DNA of 64,000 nucleotides from Petunia secreta (taxonomy: Eukaryota; Streptophyta; Magnoliopsida; Solanales; Solanaceae), in contig JARKIP010000033.1 in the NCBI GenBank assembly GCA_029990175.1, positions 22,489,001-22,553,000 of the forward strand, written 5' to 3'. The notes beneath the pieces were generated by a model. That model ran no database searches, was not told the DNA's origin, and saw nothing but the letters and a program-made list of their open reading frames with translations. The translations under genes and the position numbers were made by a program. Shown one piece after another: positions 57,191-64,000 of the stretch (positions are counted from its first letter, which is position 1; each line of letters starts with the position of its first letter).

Positions 57191-60100
57191 ACTTAAAGTA
57201 AAGCAAGTCATAATATAAAGCAAGTGCAAATGCATAATTGAAAGCAAGTGCAAAGCAATTTAGCGTGAAATGTAAAGCAACGGCAAAGCGATTTAGCAAA
57301 TCAACAGGCGTGAAAGTCCAACAAGAGAGAAGTCCCGCCTGGTGGTCAACCTGAAACAAAGCGATGCCCTATTTGCTTAGTTTTGAAAACACGAAACAAG
57401 CCTCGGCTTTGTCGAACATTAGGAATAAAAGTCATAGAGGTAGAAATGCCTCCCTTTCGGCAATAGCTCATGACAAAGAATAATGCTTTAAGTCATGAAA
57501 AGGGATTGCGACACAATCTGCAGGGCAACTTTGAATGCGAGTTCAATAAACTGTTCATCCATATTGTAAATGATCCTTTCATTGCAAGCTTTCATGTTCC
57601 TGCTCTCAAAGAAAAATTGTTAGCTTTGGAGAGGAAAGGGGAAGTGTTTGATTTGTGCAGACTTCATCCTGATCTTGCTTCTTCTGCTTCTGCTACTCCC
57701 TCATCTTCATTGGACTTGGATTTGCGAATTGCTTTCAGAAACTTGGCTCATGAACTCAAATAGCATAGACTTTGAAAAATAGAGGCAAGATAAAATATTT
57801 TAATGCAATATAGCGAGTGAAATAAGCATGCAAATGAAGTCAAAGATGCATTTTGAAAAATTTTGCCTTGACTTAAACTTGTAAAATATTTTAAAACAAA
57901 ATGAACGTCCTTTGGCTTAGACTTTGCACCGTTTGCTTAACCAATTACAGAATTCTTGCCAACTCATCTTTAATAACCAACGCCGCTTCTTGCAAAATTC
58001 TGCCCCAGTTATTATCTTTCGCATATCCAACTCGTTTTGCAAAAATTGCCCCAGTTGTCCTTCTTGGGGGGGAAAATGAAAACTTAAATGCTAAAGGGTC
58101 GAGCCCGATGGGGGAGCCTACGTATCCCTCCTAAGGAATAAGACCGTGTGTAGTTCTGTATCAGCGCTTCAACGCCATATATCAGCAAATAAAAGCTGCC
58201 CCAGTTGAAGTTCTAATAGATAGTGCGATATCCAATGAGCGCAGACAGTAACTTTCAGTGCATCGTTTTCAAATTGTTCAGTTGTTTTGCCATACATCAC
58301 AAGCAAAGTTTTGGCAGGTTTATCAATTTTAATTTTGAAACAGAAACAAATGCAAGTGTAAATAATATAATAAGAATGCAATGCATTTTATTTCAACTTT
58401 CATAAATTCAAAATGAGTTGATTCAGATTAACATAAGCTTTAAAGTACAATGCAATTCAGGGCCTCAATCTGAATTAAAATTGAAAATAATGCTACTAAG
58501 TTCAATTGCCAAGTTCTTTCAAACAATGTCGTTAGCTTCTGGTGCTGCATCATTCACGAGCTAGAGCATCTACCATCAGATCTCGAAACCTTTGCGTGGT
58601 GAATGGTCAGCCACTTCACAAATCCAACATTTGCTAAAGAAATAAACAAAACAAAAGAAACCTCTCAAAGGGTAACTAAGATAGTTTGTATGTCATTCAT
58701 AGGATTGCACACAAGCAAGCAACACCTAGTATTTAATGCATTTTGAGCAAATAAAGCAAGGCCAATAATCAACATGTGACAATCACAAGTAGTTGAGCGT
58801 AAATAAATATGCAAACGCGTCCTACCCTGCAAGGTGCCTCTTTGTGCCAGAGGTGGGCCTAAGACGCGCAAATAAGTGGTAACGAAAAATAGTTCATGCC
58901 AGTTTTGAGCAATTCAGACTTAGAGTAAGCAATAAATAATAACAATAATTGGTAATAATCAACTCTCCGCCTCGACACTGTCATTCCATTATCCCAACTA
59001 TCTTCCAAAAGTTGGTATCAACTCGAAATTCGAACACAGCTCATGTTCTTCACAACATTTGCACAAAATTCTAGAACCCAAATGCCTAGAACCCAAGACA
59101 ATCCTCCATAGCTTTTGCAAACATCCACACTCCTCCAAGCACAACTCCCAATTATTTTACAATATCTAGGGAGAAATTTCCAGCTGCCTTTCACAATACC
59201 AGACTGCAAATCACGAAAGGCGCCAGTTGGCCTTTCAAAAAAAAGCCACACTGGTCCTCGGCTTTAGATAAGCCTCTCAGCTTCCTAGGTTTTGCAAGGC
59301 TCACCGACCTTGTTCATAGGGCTCCTCACTGGTCCTCGGCTTTAATCAAGCCTCTCAGTTTTCTAGGTAGCCAAGACCGCACTGGTGTTCAAGGAGGGAC
59401 CCCAATGGTCATTCAAAGACATAGGGGCTTCGCTCTCCTAGTATGCGACAAGCATACTTCAATTTTATAAAGTTGCAGCTGGATATTCAACATAGGCCTG
59501 CACACACGCAAAGCCATTCACGAGAGGGACCCCACCGATCCTTTTAAAGACACCAGGAGCTTCGCCTCTTAGATCTCACTACACCAGTCCATCTCCAAAA
59601 CACAAACCAACCAAATCTGCCTAACTTCCCCCGGACAGCAATTCTGTCTAGAATCTCAATTCCGCTAAATTCTTCCATTTTCTGACTTAAAAGACAACAT
59701 AGAAGACAAAATTCCAAATCTGATTTTGCTCAAAACATGGTTAGGACTGAGGATTCGTCATCACACAGCACATAATATGCATTGTCGTTAGGTTTCAAAA
59801 CCAGTTGACATAAGGGCGGTTTCCTAACTATGGAGGCGGTACCAAGGACCGGGTCCAGACTAAGGTGTAAATGCATGCATGCTCCTAAAAGCTCCATCTA
59901 AGAGTGGGCTAACGGTTGAGGCTAACAGGTGAGTGGCAGGCGGCTTTGTGGTCGAATAACACCCACGACAATCCGCCGGTACACCAACTCGTCAAAGGGT
60001 TCTTTAGTGGAAGAAGTTGCGGGTGCGTATGCACACACCTCGCGGATATTTGAGTGAGGTGCAAGAGGTTCCCAGGAGTGGGGGAAGTATGAACGGAATG

Positions 60101-60260
60101 CCAGTTTATATGTGCGCAAATAAGAGTGTAGTGACATGCTTTTCGTGGCACACAAACAACAGATATAATAAAGCAAAAAATAAATTAAGCATGCTAGTTG
60201 CAAATAATTGGAAATCGTTATGGTCAAAACCTTTATTGCTCCCTAGCGGAGTCGCCATGC
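57191..60260 (+). other. Non-coding 3' interior of the LARD-like element
   Basis: Holds 'GGGGGAGCCTACGTATCCCTCC' near 58111, and a direct repeat pair beginning CACTGGTCCTCGGCTTTA at 59249 and 59327. A 97-codon frame at 57470-57763 has no known motif and lies in repeat-like sequence, so I do not call it a gene. The last bases before the 3' LTR (CGGAGTCGCCATGC) are not a classical purine tract. Confidence 0.6.
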
Positions 60261-61121
60261 TGTTGAACCCCAAAAATTACCCCGAAAAGGATAAATTCTG
60301 GAATATCGACAGTATGGACTAACTCTTTTGGAGTTTTTGGAGTCGCCACCCAATTTAAGGAAAACAGGGAACCAAATTAACAAATGCGTGCAAAAACTCC
60401 GTTCTTATAAAAAAGACGGTCTTTCTTTCAGAGATTCTAAAGGTAAGAGGTTTTATTAATTTCGGAAGAAGGTTTTTAAGGCACTTCCGAAATTCCGTTT
60501 AAAATGGTTAATTCGACAGGTTTCCAAATATTTACAAGTGTGTTTTCTTTAAAAGAGTTATCACAAAAAATAGTAATAATAATAATAAGAATAATTAATC
60601 GAATAAAAGCTTATTTGTAAAATTATTCTTTTACTTGCACGCATTTGCTAAGACGGCCCCAATTTGCAATAAATTAAATAACGATTTCACAATAAAGGCA
60701 ATGAACATAAAGTAAAGCAATATTCAAACAATCAACATATTATTGATAAATAAAATATTCTACACATTTATTTGCATAAATATCTCTAAGGAAGGAAAGG
60801 CAAAGTTAAAGATAAAACCCGAGAAAATGATCAACTCGCGGGAACCTTGGATTTTCTAAAATTTCTAAGTCTTATTTTGAATACTTGAGTCCGAATTCAA
60901 AGCCAAACGACTCCAATGCAACGGACTATCCCCATTTCTAACTTAGCCAAAAGCGTTCCCGAATTGCTCGTGCCAAGATGTACCTCGCAATAAAATGGGA
61001 ATTAAACTGGATCAGTACGATAATAAAGTGTAATGATTAATAAAATAAAATAAAATAATAATAATAAAGTAATAAAGTAATAATAATAATAAATATATAA
61101 TAATAATAATAATAATAATAA

Positions 61122-61161
<40 letters not shown>

Positions 61162-63124
61162 GGGGTTGTTTTTTGCAAAATTTAGGCTCAAGTTTGTATG
61201 GCGCGTCGAATAGAATATCGGGATTTGGTACGGCTGCAAATACGGAGCCGGTCGTGTTGCCACGCCAAGTACCAAACCCACCACTCTATTCGATTTGTTT
61301 TGCCTCAAATGCATACAATCATCATTGCCTTTTGCTTTAGGGACACGGAAAAAGGACGGTTCAAGTGTAGTATCACGTTCAAATCGAACACGTCAATTTA
61401 TTGTCCGTCAATTCCTTGTGTAGGCCTCAATACGTATACATGTTTTTTTTCATTGGCCAAAACGGTGTAGTATCGGTTCAATATCAGTCCGTCAATTCTA
61501 ACGTATAGTATCCGTCAATTCGTTGTATATCCGTCAATTCAATGTGTAAACCTCAAATTAAAACATTTTCATAGGCCAGTGACATAATATTGCATCTGTT
61601 TAAATCTGCACAAACTCACAGCAAACAGTAAAACCACTTCCAAGTAAACGAAATAGAGAATCATAGGAACGATTGCGCTGGGGTGCCATTTCTAAGCACA
61701 AAATACCAGTTACAACGACGGATATCATAGCAGTGGAACACCACCAGGGGAGGAGGAGCAACGCTGATGGCAGCATCACTACAACTCCGACCCCTTTTCC
61801 TTTTTATATCAGCAGCAGATCAACAGAAACGAACGGGTCAAAGCCAAAAATCAGGACAAAACAAATAATTCTAACATCATCAGAAATGAGCCAAATCGTT
61901 TGGGAGATAACTTGATAGCAGTAAAACCCAAACCCACACAAAACAAACAGTGGTCAAAATCTCGACGAGATGATGATGGAGCAGTTAAACAGCTAGGGAA
62001 ACAAAGGTCGCCGGTAATGGCATTTTTCGGTGAGGCATAGAACGCAGTTGAACGGAAGGGACGGAGGAGCAACGCCGATTTGGTGGCGTCGCTACCACCC
62101 CGACCCTTCAATTCCAAATCACAAATCCACCAGAAACAAGAAACAGAGCAACCGTTACAAAGGCTTAACAACAGAACAAATCGAATCAGCGAAGGAGCGA
62201 CTGCCAGCGGTATTTTCCGGCCAAACTCCGGTGGTGGTGATTGGCTTTACCACTGGAAACCCTTTTCCTGATCTTCTCTTCGATTCCCCTTTTTCAAACT
62301 CATCCTTCCCTATTTCACCCCCTTTTTCTTTTACTTCAAATAACCAATGGACAAAATGAAATAATCAGGAACAACAAAACAAAAAGAAAAATCTAGAAAA
62401 CCCTTGAATCTCGATCTGCCTCCGTTTCTGATCTCTAAATGTATATTTTTGATGTGGGTCTCGATAGAAAAATGAAAGTGTGGGTATAAAGCTCAATGAT
62501 GGATAAAGTGGGGGTGCAGCAGCCGGGGCTTTTTATGATAATAGTGGGTGTAGATAAAATGGTGGGTGTTTATAAAATGAGGAGACTGTATGGGAGTCGT
62601 GTGTTTTCGATGCTGATGGTTTTTGTATCTATCTAGAGGAGAAGATGAAGTAGGGTTTTTAGTGAGGAAGAAAATGAGGGAGATAGTGAATAGGAGGCTT
62701 TTTTAGATCCGAACTTTTTTGTGTGTAAGGGAAAGATGAGTGAATCTCCCTTCGGGTTTTCTTTTTTTGTCCGAGAAAAAAACAATGGGTGTGGGGGTTT
62801 TGGTATAAGGGGGAGAAGAAAAATGGGTATGGGCTTAGATATGAAATGAGGGATATATAGTGCCTATAAGGCTTTGCGGAAACAGGCCATAATTTAATTT
62901 CAAGAACGATTTTATCCCTTTCTCTTTTAATTAAACTAATTAAACGCCATTATTACATGAATAAGCGGGCTTTAGGGTAAACAATGCAATTTGGTCTTTT
63001 CTTCCAAAATCTCATTAATTCACTTTAAAGGATTTTAATTAATTAAAATTTTTATATTAATAACTGATTTTATTTAAATAATTTAGATATTAATTAAAAT
63101 TCAGGACAAAATTGGGTGTCAACA
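60261..63124 (+). repeat. 3' LTR of the LARD-like element
   Basis: 2,864 bp with the same ends as the 5' LTR, and followed by target duplication CTGGC. ORF-sized frames inside (such as 61673-61915) occur in both LTRs because the LTRs are copies. Confidence 0.95.
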
Positions 63125-63190
63125 CTGGCAGCAATGGATGGAGAAGTCTGGCCGAAACCAATCATCTCAGACGCTGTACTGATTAATGAT

Positions 63191-63766
63191 TTCTACATTT
63201 TACAATGTATTATGTAATCTGAACTACGTCACGACCTAATTCCCCAAGTGGGATACGTAGGCAACCTATTCAAGGTTTGGTCGCATAAATACAAAAATTC
63301 TAATTTTCCCCACAAAGCAAACACTGGGACAGAATTTTTGAGAAACTCTCAAAAATTCCCAAAGGATAAACATAGTTGACACTGGGGCAGAAATTTTTTA
63401 GGACCTCTCAAAAATTTCAAAAGCAAACTGGGGCAGAATTTTGAGGGACCCCTCAAAATTCGTTTGGAATAGCATAAAGGATGACAACTTTTGCCTTACA
63501 CAATGCGACTTGCGACTCAATGGGATAAAATATTTTATTTCATTTTCTTTCTTATAAAAGTTTTTCAAAATCATTTGCATTACATACTATTTTATGCATA
63601 TCCCTATCAGCTCGACCAAGATCCCGACACTCGCGGACAGTGAACGTGAAGCAAGCCAAGAATGCGCAAATCAAACCACCCCGTACAACTCACCAATCTT
63701 TCTTTTGATGCAGGCACGAAAGATACCTAAATAACCAACGCACAACAGAAGTACTTCAACGAAAGG
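63191..63766 (+). other. 3' untranslated region of the Ogre-type element
   Basis: Follows the integrase C-terminus. It has GGGATACGTAGGCAACC (63251-63267) and three variants of 'CTGGG.CAGAATTTTTGAG..CTCTCAAAAATTC' (about 63325, 63380, 63429), each an imperfect palindrome. No coding signal. Confidence 0.65.
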
Positions 63767-64000
63767 TTTATCATTTAAATTAGCTGATGGCACACGACCC
63801 GAAGCGTTGATTGAGGGCACACAGCCCGATATCGATTTGTCATTTAAATTAGCTGAGGGCACACAACCCAAAGCGTTGATTGAGGGTACACAACCCAATA
63901 TCGATTTGTCATATAAATTAGCTGAGGCCACACAACCCAAAGCGTCGATTGAGGGTACACAACGCGATATCAATTTTTCATTTTAAATAAGTTGAGGGCA
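63767..64000 (+). repeat. 69-bp tandem array at window end
   Basis: Unit starts are 63767, 63836, 63905 and 63974, an exact 69-bp period (TTTGTCATTTAAATTAGCTG as landmark). Each unit contains two copies of GAGGGCACACAACCC. The array runs past the window edge. Confidence 0.93.

Overview
The window is plant nuclear DNA made almost entirely of transposable elements. The evidence is nested Ty1/copia and Ty3/gypsy LTR retrotransposons of plant lineages, primer-binding sites for plant tRNAs, spliceosome-type introns, AT microsatellites and a plastid-derived insert (psbC and rpoB pieces). The style of several families (long 'gctgcccctctt' Ogre-type LTR ends, Tat elements with an antisense gene, Athila-type GAG/PR) suggests a large-genome Solanaceae species; that family-level assignment is inference. 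I found no convincing single-copy host gene.

Layout. 1-2332: 3' end of a Tat-type gypsy element on the + strand, with an antisense gene on - and the 3' LTR. 2375-11802: complete copia element 1 (+) with 5-bp target duplication ATATC and both LTRs. About 12272-14503: possible Helitron holding a solo LTR (12884-13572, duplication AGAAT). 14937-19297: gypsy derivative without pol (+). About 19686-26503: Athila-like gypsy element (+), cut off inside integrase and carrying a TIR element (21918-22783) in gag. About 26504-33338: second Tat-type element (-) with 5' LTR, gag remnant, RT, two RNase H domains, integrase, a tRNA-like sequence, a 20-bp tandem repeat and part of the antisense gene. 34615-43590: copia element 2 (-), same family as element 1, interrupted by plastid DNA (38526-39085). 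43715-43790: scrap of another gypsy integrase. 44071-44690: MITE-like element. 46899-50745: 3' part of copia element 3 (-). 50746-64000: Ogre/Tat-type integrase and 3' region (+), split by an 11.7-kb LTR element without pol (51458-63124, duplication CTGGC) holding 143-bp and 206-bp tandem arrays.

How the parts relate. The copia elements carry gag, PR, INT, RT and RNase H in copia order, followed by an extra ORF before the 3' LTR. The Tat-type elements have gypsy order (PR, RT, RNase H, a second RNase H, INT), then a convergent antisense gene with its own TATA box and introns. Nearly every reading frame is broken by stops, frameshifts, deletions or nested insertions. The clearest exceptions are a 494-codon gag/PR frame (23112-24596), a 401-codon RT frame (31927-30722) and a 343-codon copia gag/CCHC frame (43571-42543). 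The biology here is mainly that of accumulated, mostly dead elements, with a few structural novelties listed as findings.
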